Of a stretch of DNA of 64,000 bases, positions 29,931 to 38,656 are shown in pieces (the stretch's first letter is position 1; every line of letters starts with the position of its first letter). The notes beneath the pieces were generated by a model that was not told where the DNA came from, made no database searches, and saw only the letters and a list, made by a program, of their open reading frames with translations. Origin of the DNA: Halomonas llamarensis (lineage in GTDB: Bacteria; Pseudomonadota; Gammaproteobacteria; Pseudomonadales; Halomonadaceae); the NCBI RefSeq assembly GCF_023555005.1, contig NZ_JAMJPJ010000003.1, forward strand, positions 62,001 through 126,000, read 5' to 3'. The translations under genes were made by a program, and so were the position numbers.

Positions 29931-30401
29931 ATGATCAAAAACGTTTACCAACGCGGTTTCACCCTAATTGAACTGATGATCGTCGTCGCGATCATTGGCG
30001 TGTTGGCGTCTATCGCGGTGCCGCAGTATCAAAATTACACGGCAAGGGCGCAGGTCGCGGAAGCACTGAATGTGTTGAGCGGTGTCAAAGTGCAGCTAGC
30101 GGAACGTTATGCGTTTGACGGCGATTTTGGTACCGATAAGGATACAAATTTAAAGGAGTTGGTAAGCCAAACCCGTTACGTTCAAAATGTCGATTACTTT
30201 TATCGGGAAGACAACGTTGCCATAGGCATGAGAATGCGTAATCAACCGCCTGTTGCCGATGCGATTCGTGGCAAGCGCCTTCGTGTTGAACTCATTGCTG
30301 ATGGTGGTTCGATTAAATGGGCGTGTATGTCGGCGAAAAGCAACGGTATTGAAGAAAAATATTTGCCGGGTAGCTGTAGAGGAGAGCCTTCGTCATTTTG
30401 A
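29931..30401 (+). CDS. Type IV pilin, copy 4
   Basis: Fourth PilA-type pilin, 156 residues from the ATG at 29931 (leader MIKNVYQRG before the cleavage site). The same frame is open upstream to 29778 inside copy 3, but the short leader matches the other copies. The helix cassette (29955-30040) differs from copy 2 at seven of 86 positions. The disulfide loop runs from WACMS to GSCRG, 17 residues, as in copy 1. It begins 7 bases after copy 3. Confidence 0.92.
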   Translation: MIKNVYQRGFTLIELMIVVAIIGVLASIAVPQYQNYTARAQVAEALNVLSGVKVQLAERYAFDGDFGTDKDTNLKELVSQTRYVQNVDYFYREDNVAIGMRMRNQPPVADAIRGKRLRVELIADGGSIKWACMSAKSNGIEEKYLPGSCRGEPSSF

Positions 30402-30511
30402 TGCTGCCGAGTGAGTCCAAGTAATCCTGCTCTTAACGGTTGAGTGAAAACTTATATAATTCTTGCCATTATTCATCGCCGATATAACGCCCTGCGCTCA
30501 AGGATAAAAGC

Positions 30512-31018
30512 ATGCCACCCCGCCAGCGCGGCTTTTCCTTTGTTGAACTTTTCATCGTGATACTGATTATCAGCTTGCTGATCATTCAAGCGATGCGGGC
30601 GTATCGTGATTTCCCGGCGCAGGCGCAGGTGCTTGAAGGGGTGACCTTGACGCGAACTATCAAAATTACACTGGCCGAGTTTGTCGCCACTAACGGCCGG
30701 TTGCCTTCTGTGCGCGAGTTAAACGCAATGCAGCCGCAGTTCGATGATATCTCCGGGCGCTTTCTTGAGCGCATTGACCCAGCGGCACGTTTGATGAACT
30801 GCCACGCAGCACCTTTCGCCTTTATTTCAGAGACTTGCCTGATGTCGACTCGCAAATTCGCGATGGTGTCATGGTGATGGTGGCGCGCTTGCAAAGCGGT
30901 AGCGGCCAAATAGAGTGGGTCTGCCAAGAAGCGAGCCATGTTGAAGAGGGCGGAAGGCGTGGCGATTGATAAACGCCTTCTTAGGCCCGCGTGTCGTACT
31001 GTGGTAAATGACGCGTGA
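30512..31018 (+). pseudogene. Fifth type IV pilin, frameshifted and degenerate
   Basis: A pilin-like gene starting MPPRQRG with GFSFVE in place of GFTLIE (Glu5 kept) and a diverged hydrophobic helix. It resembles copy 2 through GRLPSVREL and DISGRFLERID, but the frame then stops at 30877. The homologous continuation (STFRLYFRD ... QIEWVCQEA) is in another frame from about 30778, implying a one-base loss between 30775 and 30808, possibly in the C run at 30778-30780. A second shift near 30950 would restore the original frame and give a C-terminal Cys (RPACRTV) before a stop at 31016-31018. Most likely a decaying pilin; sequencing error or programmed shifting are alternatives. Confidence 0.75.
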
Positions 31019-31084
31019 AATGCTCGTGTTAGAACGTTAATCAAGACTACCCAACGAGAGCCAAGTAGATTTGTGAGTGAGCCG

Positions 31085-31897
31085 ATGACGTATACGTTAG
31101 ATCAACGCCTTGAGATTGCCACGTCTATCGCCGAGGAAGCAGGCCGAATGATTGCCGATGCTCGCGAAGCGCAAACATTTGGTCAGCGCTTGAAAGGCGG
31201 CGAGGAGTTGGTGACCGATGCCGATGTGGCCGTTGATACGTTGATTCTTGAGCGCTTGGAAGAACACTTTCCCGGTGAGGCGTTGCTTTCCGAAGAATTA
31301 TCCCCCGAGCAGCAGCAATTAGACGTACCCGCGCTGTGGGTGGTGGACCCGATCGACGGCACGGTTAATTTCGCCAACGGCCTGCGCCACGTGGCGGTTT
31401 CCATCGCGTGGCTGGAAGCGGGCGTGGGTAAAGTGGGCGTGGTCCACGCGCCGTTTTTACAAGAGACGTTTGCGGCGGCTAAAGGCCAGGGCGCAACGTG
31501 CAATGGCGAGCCGATTCAGGCAAGTGGCGCCACTGCGCTTTCGCATACGTTGGTGGCGACGGGCTTTCCCTACCAAAAAGCTGACCGTGCGGCGCTGCTG
31601 AAACGCTTAGAGGCGGTGCTGGCGCAGTGCCAAGATATTCGCCGCAACGGCTCGGCGGCGCTGGATTTATGTGATGTGGCGTGCGGGCGGTTGGGGGCTT
31701 ACTACGAAAGCGTCTCGCCTTGGGATTGTGCCGCTGGCGGGTTGATTGCCCGCGAGGCGGGGGCCTCTTTCGCGCACCGCTACCCGGTGCCCGAAGATAT
31801 TCCGCGCGATCTTTACAGCCGCCACTTGTTGGTGACCGCGCGGGGAGTTTTTGACGCGATGAAAGCACTTTTACACAAGGCGGATAGCGGCGCCTAA
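31085..31897 (+). CDS. Inositol monophosphatase family protein
   Basis: Mg-dependent sugar-phosphate phosphatase of the SuhB/CysQ/IMPase superfamily. The three metal-site blocks are readable: LLSEE (Glu), VVDPIDGTVNFANG (Asp-x-Ile-Asp) and SPWDCAAGGLIAREAG. At 270 residues it is the usual length. The start ATG at 31085 has GAG 7 bases upstream; a GTG at 31073 is an alternative. Whether it acts on inositol phosphate, PAP or another sugar phosphate cannot be decided. Its stop overlaps the convergent ABC exporter gene by 4 bases. Confidence 0.88.
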   Translation: MTYTLDQRLEIATSIAEEAGRMIADAREAQTFGQRLKGGEELVTDADVAVDTLILERLEEHFPGEALLSEELSPEQQQLDVPALWVVDPIDGTVNFANGLRHVAVSIAWLEAGVGKVGVVHAPFLQETFAAAKGQGATCNGEPIQASGATALSHTLVATGFPYQKADRAALLKRLEAVLAQCQDIRRNGSAALDLCDVACGRLGAYYESVSPWDCAAGGLIAREAGASFAHRYPVPEDIPRDLYSRHLLVTARGVFDAMKALLHKADSGA

Positions 31898-33669
31898 GCG
31901 GTTGCAGGTGTTTCGGCGCCGAACTGCAACGCGGCCAGGTGGCGATAAAGGGCGCTGGTGCCAATAAGTTCGCTATGGGTGCCGGATGCAACGAGTTGCC
32001 CGTCTTTCAGCACTAATAAACGATCAGCGTTCACCACCGTAGCTAGGCGGTGGGCAATCACGATACTGGTGCGCCCGATCATCAGCCGGTCCAAGGCCTG
32101 TTGCACCAGTCGCTCGCTTTCAGCGTCCAGGGCGCTGGTGGCTTCATCAAGCAACAACACTGCCGGGTTTTTCAGCAGCGCGCGGGCAATGGCGAGCCGC
32201 TGGCGCTGCCCGCCGGAAAGCTGTACGCCACCCGGGCCTAGGGGCGTATCAAACCCTTGAGGGAACGCCTCGATAAACTCAAGCGCGCTGGCATTCCTAG
32301 CGGCAGCACGTAGTGTCTCGATGTTGGCCTCAGGGTCGCCGTAGCGCAGGTTGTCGGCTACCGAGCCGCTAAATAGTACGGGCTCTTGCGCTACCAAACC
32401 CATGGCGCCACGCAAGTCGGTGAGATTCAACGTGCGAATATCCAGGCCGTCCAGGGTGATTCGGCCTTGGTCCGGGTCGTAAAAGCGCAGTAGTAGCCCC
32501 AGCAGTGTGCTTTTGCCCGCGCCGGATGGCCCAACAACGGCGACGCGCTCTCCCGCCTGAATCGTCAGGTTAACCCCGTCGAGCGCCGGGGTGTCGCGGC
32601 CGGGGTAAGTGAAGTGAATAGTGTCCAGCGTGATGGCGCCTTGTGTTGGCGGTGGCAGTGCCGCTGGTTTGGCGGGGGGCTGAATGCTCGACTGGGTATC
32701 TAGCAATTCAAGCAGCCGCTCGGCGGCACCGGCGGCGCGCTGCACGTCACCCGCGACTTCCGCTAGGGTAGCCACGGCCCCAGCGGCCAGCAAGGCGTAA
32801 AAGATAAACGCCGAGAGTTCGCCCGCGCTCATGGTGCCAGCGAGCACCGCCTGCCCGCCTTGCCAGAGCATTAACCCCACGGCGGTGAACACCACCAGTA
32901 ACGCCACGCCAGTCAGCCAGGCGCGTTGGCGAGTGCGCGCCACGGCGCTGTCAAACGCTTGCTCAACGCGCTGGCCGTAGTGGCGTTGATCCACCGCTTC
33001 GTGAGAAAACGCTTGCAGCGTTTGGATGCCGCGCAGCGCCTCTTCGGCATAGCGGCCCAGCTCGGCCACGCGGTCCTGGCTGGCGCGCGAGAGCCGCCGC
33101 ACCCGGCGCCCGTACCAGACAATTGGCAGTAGCGTCGTGGGGATACCAATCAATACCATGGCCGAGAGCCACGGCTGGGTCACCAGCATCAGGATCACCG
33201 CCCCTACCAGCATCACCAGGTTGCGCAGCGCCAGCGAGATCGATGACCCGAACAGGCTCTGCAGCACGCTGGTGTCGGCGGTTAGCCGTGAGGCGATCTC
33301 GCCCGCGGCGCGGCCTTTGCTAGCACTTTCGAAAAAGCTCGGCTCTAAAGTTAACAAATGATCGAACACTTGTTGGCGCAAATCCGCTGCCAGGCGTTCG
33401 CCAATCCAGGTAACTTGGTAGTAACGCAGGGCGGAAGCCATGGCCAGCACCGCCACCACGCCAAGCATCATGCCAAGGGTTTTGGCCAGTGCCTGCGAAT
33501 CTTCAGCGAGAAAGCCGTTGTCGATCACCAGGCGCAGCCTGTTGCCCAGCGCCAGCACGCTGCCGGATGCCAGTAGTAAGGCCAGGCCCGCCAGGGCAAG
33601 GCGCAGGCGATAAGGGCGCAGCAGCTCCAGCAACCTGAGCAGTACATGGTGGTTAGGTCGTTGGTTCAT
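31894..33669 (-). CDS. ABC exporter, fused permease and ATPase (MsbA/BmrA type half-transporter)
   Basis: Homodimeric ABC export protein. The N-terminal half (about 1-310) has six membrane helices; the ATPase domain has Walker A GPSGAGKST, signature LSGGQRQR, Walker B VLLLDEATSALD and the switch His in IVIAHRLAT. Start at 33669 (MNQRPNHH) is preferred over 33741 because AGGTG is just upstream and the homology begins there. At 591 residues it is standard. Substrate unknown; lipid, drug or peptide are all possible, and lpxK is not adjacent, so it is probably not the essential MsbA. Confidence 0.9.
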   Translation of the reverse strand: MNQRPNHHVLLRLLELLRPYRLRLALAGLALLLASGSVLALGNRLRLVIDNGFLAEDSQALAKTLGMMLGVVAVLAMASALRYYQVTWIGERLAADLRQQVFDHLLTLEPSFFESASKGRAAGEIASRLTADTSVLQSLFGSSISLALRNLVMLVGAVILMLVTQPWLSAMVLIGIPTTLLPIVWYGRRVRRLSRASQDRVAELGRYAEEALRGIQTLQAFSHEAVDQRHYGQRVEQAFDSAVARTRQRAWLTGVALLVVFTAVGLMLWQGGQAVLAGTMSAGELSAFIFYALLAAGAVATLAEVAGDVQRAAGAAERLLELLDTQSSIQPPAKPAALPPPTQGAITLDTIHFTYPGRDTPALDGVNLTIQAGERVAVVGPSGAGKSTLLGLLLRFYDPDQGRITLDGLDIRTLNLTDLRGAMGLVAQEPVLFSGSVADNLRYGDPEANIETLRAAARNASALEFIEAFPQGFDTPLGPGGVQLSGGQRQRLAIARALLKNPAVLLLDEATSALDAESERLVQQALDRLMIGRTSIVIAHRLATVVNADRLLVLKDGQLVASGTHSELIGTSALYRHLAALQFGAETPATA

Positions 33670-33794
33670 TGAACACCTGTTTGGCTGCGCGGGATTGCCG
33701 CAGGCAGTTTTGTTAAACCATGGATGATGATGAAGACCCAAAACGCCTCGATGCGTTATGATGGGATGGCTTTATTCTATACGCAGATATCCTT

Positions 33795-35033
33795 ATGCTT
33801 AAGCGTTTAATTCCTTTGATCATTCTGGCTCTCGGTATCGCGGGTTTCATGGCCTTGCGTCTCACTCGCCCTGAGCCAGTTCCCGTGGAAGCGCAGGAGC
33901 GCAGCTGGCCTGTCGAGGCGTTGCCTGTCTCGCTTGGTGAGCATGTTCCGTTATTACCGTTGTTCGGTGAAGTGGTGGCGCCAGACATGGTCGATTTGGT
34001 GGCGCCTATTACGGCAAGAGTGGCCGCACGTCCGGTCAGCGATGGGCAGCGCGTGTCACAAGGTGAGCTGCTGGTGGCGCTGGACGAGGACGAGCTTTTA
34101 TCGCCATTGCGCCAGGCCGAGGCGGAAGTTGGCGATTTGAAAGCCCAGGTGGAAAACGAGCGTATACGCCATGAGAACAATCGCCGGGTATTAACGCAAG
34201 AGCGCGATATCTTGGCCAGTGCCAATCGTCAGCTTGAGCGTAGCCGTTCGCTGGCAGGCCGCAACCTGGCCTCGCAGGCCGATGTCGACGCCGCGCGAGA
34301 TACCGTCGCCCGCGCCCAACTGAACGTGTCTGCCCGTGACAGCGCGATTGCCGAGTTTCCTTCGCGCTTGGCAAGCCTTAAAGCGCGTTTGGCCCGCGCC
34401 CAAGTCATACAGGAAAACGCCCAGCGTGATCTCAAGCGCGGCCGTATTCATGCGCCCTTCGATGGCCGTGTCACGCGCGTGCAGGTGGCCCCTGGAGATG
34501 AGGTGGCCGCGCAAGCGTCTTTGTTATCGCTTTATCCTGTTGGCGAGCTTGAAATACGCGCGCGCATCCCTCAGCGCTTTCAGGCGGAACTTGAAAGCGC
34601 CTTGGATGCGGGCACGCCGTTAATCGCCGTGGGCGAAGAGGGTGTGCAGCACTTTATACTGGAGCGCTTAGCGGGGGAGAGCGACCCGATTGGTATTGAG
34701 GCCATTTTCTCCGTCCAAGGCCAGGCCCATGGGTTGCGCCCTGGGGCGATGGTCACTGTGCAACTAAGGCGCCCGCCGGTGGCCAATGCGCTGGCGGTAC
34801 CTTATGGCGCCTTGCACGGCGATGACCTGATTTACCGCATTAACGACGACAACCGCCTTGAACGTCAACGCGTTAAGCGCTTGGGCGAAACCCACCGTCG
34901 AGGCGGCGAGCGCTGGCTGCTGGTTCGCGCTGAATCACTGGCTGAGGGCGGCCGCGTGATGTCGACGCATTTGCCCAATGCGGTTCAGGGGTTGCGCGTC
35001 GAGGTGGCGAATGACGAAGGGCCAAATCCATGA
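33795..35033 (+). CDS. RND efflux periplasmic adaptor subunit (HlyD/AcrA family)
   Basis: Membrane fusion protein linking an RND pump to an outer-membrane channel. The 412-residue product has an N-terminal membrane anchor (about 5-20, no lipoprotein Cys), a split lipoyl domain around VAARPVSDGQRVSQGELLVALD and its return strand at RIHAPFDGRVTRVQVAPGD, and a long helical hairpin between them (about 115-210). Its stop overlaps the pump gene as ATGA. No TolC-type gene is adjacent, so it probably uses a channel encoded elsewhere. Confidence 0.92.
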   Translation: MLKRLIPLIILALGIAGFMALRLTRPEPVPVEAQERSWPVEALPVSLGEHVPLLPLFGEVVAPDMVDLVAPITARVAARPVSDGQRVSQGELLVALDEDELLSPLRQAEAEVGDLKAQVENERIRHENNRRVLTQERDILASANRQLERSRSLAGRNLASQADVDAARDTVARAQLNVSARDSAIAEFPSRLASLKARLARAQVIQENAQRDLKRGRIHAPFDGRVTRVQVAPGDEVAAQASLLSLYPVGELEIRARIPQRFQAELESALDAGTPLIAVGEEGVQHFILERLAGESDPIGIEAIFSVQGQAHGLRPGAMVTVQLRRPPVANALAVPYGALHGDDLIYRINDDNRLERQRVKRLGETHRRGGERWLLVRAESLAEGGRVMSTHLPNAVQGLRVEVANDEGPNP

Positions 35034-38000
35034 CGCAGCATCGTGGGTTTATCGGTTTTTTCGTTCATCACAAGGTCGCGGCGAACCTAGTGATGCTGGT
35101 GATGTTGCTAGGTGGTGCGCTGGGCATTGCGCGAATGAACATTCAGTTTTTCCCTACCTTTGCGCTGGATATTGTCAATGTGCGCGTGGTGTGGAGCGGC
35201 GCCTCGGCCGAAGATATCGAACAGGGCATTACCAACCCGCTTGAGCAACGGCTGCGCAGTCTCGATAGCCTGAAGCGGATGACTTCGACCTCGGCGCAGG
35301 GTATCTCCAATATCACCCTGGAGTTTGATGAAGGCAGCGACCCGGTGCTGGTCCTGGATGATGCTCGTCAGCAGGTCGACAGCTTCACCAACCTGCCGGA
35401 AACGGCGGAAGCGCCGGAGGTCTCCCGCCTGGCCCGCTATGAGCCGGTCGCACGCTTGCTGGTGCACGGTGATTTGGCCGCCCATGAGCTGCGCCAAATT
35501 ACTCAGCGCTTTGAGGACGAACTATTATTGGCGGGCATTGACCGGGTGCAGATCAACGGCCTGCCTGCCCAGCAAATCAGTATCGAAGTGCCCGCTGAGC
35601 GCTTGCAGACGCTTGGATTATCGCTTGGGGAAATTGCTGCGCGGGTACTAGGCATGTCGCGGGATCTCCCCGCGGGGCTTCTCGGCCAGCAGGACAGTAC
35701 CCGCGAATTGCGCTCTCTTGAACAGCGCCGCGACGCCCTGGCTTTTGAAGATTTAACGGTGATGAGTAGCGACCGTATGCAGCTGCGCCTGGGCGATATT
35801 GCCATCATCCATCAGGAGCCACGCGAGGGTCAGGTAACGCTTTCTTACCGTGGTCAGCCTGCCGCCGAGATGATTTTGCAGCGCGCCGAAAGCGGCGACT
35901 CGCTGGAAGCTGCGCAGCGGCTGGATAACTGGATAAAAGACGTGCGCCCCACTTTGCCACCGGGTGTCGAGCTTGATGTATTCGATGAGTCTTGGCAGCT
36001 GATAGATGAGCGTATTTCTCTGCTTTTGGTTAACGGCGCTACCGGCTTGCTGTTGGTCGTGGTGCTGTTGTATTTCTTCTTGCCAGCCCAGGTGGCGTTC
36101 TGGGTAGCGGTGGGCATTCCGACCGCTTTTATGGCCTCTTTGGGGAGTTTCTGGCTGATTGGCGGTTCGATCAACATGCTCTCGCTGTTTGCACTGATTA
36201 TGGCGTTGGGCGTTATCGTTGACGATGCCATTGTGGTGGGTGAAGACGCGGATGCCCACTATCGTATGGGGGAAGACCCCAAGCTGGCGTCGGCCGGTGC
36301 CGCGCGGCGTATGTTATGGCCGGTGGTAGCGTCATCGCTGACCACGGTCGCTGCCTTTATGCCGCTCTTGATGGTGGGTGGTGTAATCGGCAACATTCTC
36401 GGGGACATTCCGGTCATCATGATCTGCGTTCTCATCGCTTCGCTATTGGAATGTTTTGTCGTGTTACCCGCCCACTTACGCAACGCGTTTGTGCCTAAGA
36501 AAACGGTTTCAAAGCACTCTGTGTCGCAAAAGCAGAAAAAAGCATGGAACCCGGCTCGCGGCATTGTCCGCTTGCGCGAGCGTTTTGAAACGCGCTTTGA
36601 CAGCTTTCGCGAAGGACCCTTTCGGCGCTTATCGCTGCTCACCCTGCGCTATCGCGGTGCCACCCTGGCGACCGCGCTGGCTATTACCCTGGTGAGCGCT
36701 GGGCTACTGGCAGGCGGGCGGATGGGCTTTAATTTCTTTCCTTCACCAGAATCGAGCATCGTGTACGCCAATGCCAGTTTCGTCGCCGGCACCGAACGTG
36801 CGCGAGTGGCGGATCTTGTCGATCATATGCAGTCAACCCTGCAAGAGACCGATCAGGCCATGGGCGGGGGGCTGGTGCGCGTTGCTGTTTCCCACTATGG
36901 CGCCACGCAATCCGGCGGCTCCCCTGCCCGCACGGGGGATGAAGTGGGCTCCTTGATGGTGGAGATGATTTCCCCCGATGCTCGTGATGTGCGCAATGCG
37001 GCGTTTATTCAAGCCTGGCGAGAGCGCATACAAACCCCGGCAGGCCTGGATACCCTCAACATTAACGAACGCGCCGCCGGCCCGCCGGGCAAAGATGTCA
37101 ACGTGCGACTGACCGGTGAAGACGCGCAAGGGCTGCGGGATGCTGCCGATAGGCTGAGCCAGGCAATGGCCGGGTTGCCTGGAGTGCTTAGTACCGAAGA
37201 CGATATGCCTTGGGGGCGCGAACAGCTGATTTATCGGGTCAATGCTTATGGCGAAGCGCTGGGCATGACCACTGAAGACTTGGGTAGCCAGCTGCGTACG
37301 GCGTTCGACGGCCAGGTGGTGCAGATTCACCAGGCCGGTGCCGATGAAATCGAAGTGCGTGTGCAGCTGCCCAGAGCACAGCGCGAAAGTCTTTCGACGC
37401 TATCGCGACTGGCTGTGACACTGGCGGATGGCCGTCAGGTGCCGCTATCTCAGGTCATGACGCTTTCTCACCGCCAAGGGTTTGAGACGTTGCGCCATGC
37501 GGATGGCCAGTTGGCCGTGGAAGTGACAGCGGAGATTAATGACCAGGTCACCTCGGCAGAACAGGTGCTGGCAAGCCTTTCCAGCGAGCTGATTCCTCGC
37601 CTTGAGCGTGAATATTTTTTGAGCGCTAGTTTTGAAGGACGCGCTGCAGATCAGCGTGAAACGATGGCGGATATGCGTACCGGCTTAGTGATTGGTCTCG
37701 GGCTTATGTATGGCGTGCTGACTTGGGTGTTCGCTTCCTGGAGCCTACCGCTGATCGTGCTGGCGATCATCCCTTTCTCCTTGGTAGGTGCACTATTGGG
37801 ACATTGGGCGCTGGGGATTGATCTTACGATTTTGTCGCTATTTGGTTTATTTGGGCTTTCGGGCATTGTGGTCAATAACGCCATAATTCTCGTCAGCTTT
37901 TATCGCCAACAGCGCGCACAAGGGTTGGCGATTAACGCGGCGCTAAATGAAGCGGTTGTGCAGCGCGTAAGGGCAGTGTTACTAACGTCACTCACGACAA

Positions 38001-38185
38001 TTGGCGGGCTTTTGCCCTTGCTGTTTGAAACGTCGCTGCAGGCGCAGTTCTTGATTCCCATGGCGACGTCTATCGCCTTTGGCCTTGGCGGTTCGATGGT
38101 GTTGGTGTTGCTCGTAACGCCAGCGCTTCTTTCATGGCTGGAGCATGGTCGTGAGTGGTGGGCGACGCGAGTGGCGCTTGCGTAG
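35030..38185 (+). CDS. RND-family efflux permease
   Basis: Proton-driven inner-membrane pump. The 1051-residue product has the RND pattern of two halves, each with six membrane helices and a large periplasmic loop; LGVIVDDAIVVGED contains the conserved helix-4 Asp pair used for proton relay, and FGLFGLSGIVVNNAIILVSFY is the matching helix 10. The periplasmic sequence is closer to the multidrug/HAE-1 and unspecified AcrB-like branch than to metal pumps. It is translationally coupled to the adaptor gene. The C-terminus lacks an extension. Confidence 0.93.
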   Translation: MTQHRGFIGFFVHHKVAANLVMLVMLLGGALGIARMNIQFFPTFALDIVNVRVVWSGASAEDIEQGITNPLEQRLRSLDSLKRMTSTSAQGISNITLEFDEGSDPVLVLDDARQQVDSFTNLPETAEAPEVSRLARYEPVARLLVHGDLAAHELRQITQRFEDELLLAGIDRVQINGLPAQQISIEVPAERLQTLGLSLGEIAARVLGMSRDLPAGLLGQQDSTRELRSLEQRRDALAFEDLTVMSSDRMQLRLGDIAIIHQEPREGQVTLSYRGQPAAEMILQRAESGDSLEAAQRLDNWIKDVRPTLPPGVELDVFDESWQLIDERISLLLVNGATGLLLVVVLLYFFLPAQVAFWVAVGIPTAFMASLGSFWLIGGSINMLSLFALIMALGVIVDDAIVVGEDADAHYRMGEDPKLASAGAARRMLWPVVASSLTTVAAFMPLLMVGGVIGNILGDIPVIMICVLIASLLECFVVLPAHLRNAFVPKKTVSKHSVSQKQKKAWNPARGIVRLRERFETRFDSFREGPFRRLSLLTLRYRGATLATALAITLVSAGLLAGGRMGFNFFPSPESSIVYANASFVAGTERARVADLVDHMQSTLQETDQAMGGGLVRVAVSHYGATQSGGSPARTGDEVGSLMVEMISPDARDVRNAAFIQAWRERIQTPAGLDTLNINERAAGPPGKDVNVRLTGEDAQGLRDAADRLSQAMAGLPGVLSTEDDMPWGREQLIYRVNAYGEALGMTTEDLGSQLRTAFDGQVVQIHQAGADEIEVRVQLPRAQRESLSTLSRLAVTLADGRQVPLSQVMTLSHRQGFETLRHADGQLAVEVTAEINDQVTSAEQVLASLSSELIPRLEREYFLSASFEGRAADQRETMADMRTGLVIGLGLMYGVLTWVFASWSLPLIVLAIIPFSLVGALLGHWALGIDLTILSLFGLFGLSGIVVNNAIILVSFYRQQRAQGLAINAALNEAVVQRVRAVLLTSLTTIGGLLPLLFETSLQAQFLIPMATSIAFGLGGSMVLVLLVTPALLSWLEHGREWWATRVALA

Positions 38186-38249
38186 AGGGCCGCTAGCGAG
38201 GAAACTCGCGTAAAAATTCCTTCCTTTTGGCAATACAGGTGAGATTGAT

Positions 38250-38366
38250 ATGACGGTATCTAAAAAAACGGTAACACCTCCCTCACCGTATCGACTTCCT
38301 TGCCGTGGCTGTACGGCCGATTGTAAAAACTACGCGACCTGCGATGGTAAGCCTTGGCGGAATTAA
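38250..38366 (+). CDS. Small Cys-rich protein, 38 residues
   Basis: ATG at 38250, stop at 38364-38366, with AGGTGA spaced 7 bases upstream. The peptide carries four cysteines in C-x2-C-x3-C-x5-C (Cys18, 21, 25, 31) followed by DGKPWRN, which looks like a small metal-binding knuckle. There is no signal peptide. I do not recognise a named family. It follows the RND pump gene by 64 bases on the same strand but the gap holds a small GAAA-loop hairpin (38196-38209), so co-transcription is uncertain. Confidence 0.6.
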   Translation: MTVSKKTVTPPSPYRLPCRGCTADCKNYATCDGKPWRN

Positions 38367-38656
38367 GCAGCATTTCAGGCGTTGTGCCGTCCATCCTAAG
38401 CCGCGCTGGCAGTGAACCACCTTGTACAATGGTTTGTCTAAAGTTCTACCGTTGAATTGCCATTTATTACGTAATCCACTAACTTAAGAGGCAAGTGCGC
38501 TAAACATTTCTAGCACTGGTTCGCTCAATTGTCGCTTACCAGTACTGGTAGGTGAATAGTACTGGTAAGTGAACAGTACTGACGGCAGTTCAGTTTGCTG
38601 ATCATATTTTGTTTCCGGCGCAACCAGTCTGAGTCAACCCGCAAGGAGAACTGCGA
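38367..38656. other. Intergenic region upstream of the ATP-grasp gene
   Basis: About 290 bases with no gene that I can support. Its right-hand part contains the palindrome and tandem repeat annotated separately, and AAGGAG ahead of the ATP-grasp ATG. The middle is somewhat AT-rich. Confidence 0.45.
38537..38581 (+). repeat. 14-bp palindrome nested in a 17-nt tandem repeat, possible operator
   Basis: TACCAGTACTGGTA (38537-38550) is a perfect palindrome. Its right half starts a tandem repeat: AGTACTGGTAGGTGAAT (38541-38557), AGTACTGGTAAGTGAAC (38558-38574), then AGTACTG (38575-38581); the two full units differ at two positions. It ends 75 bases before the ATP-grasp start codon, a suitable place for a regulator site. 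Confidence 0.6.

Noticed and set aside
38541..38581. Tandem 17-nt repeats as a CRISPR array
   Set aside because: Units are contiguous with no spacers, too few and too short, and no cas genes are present.
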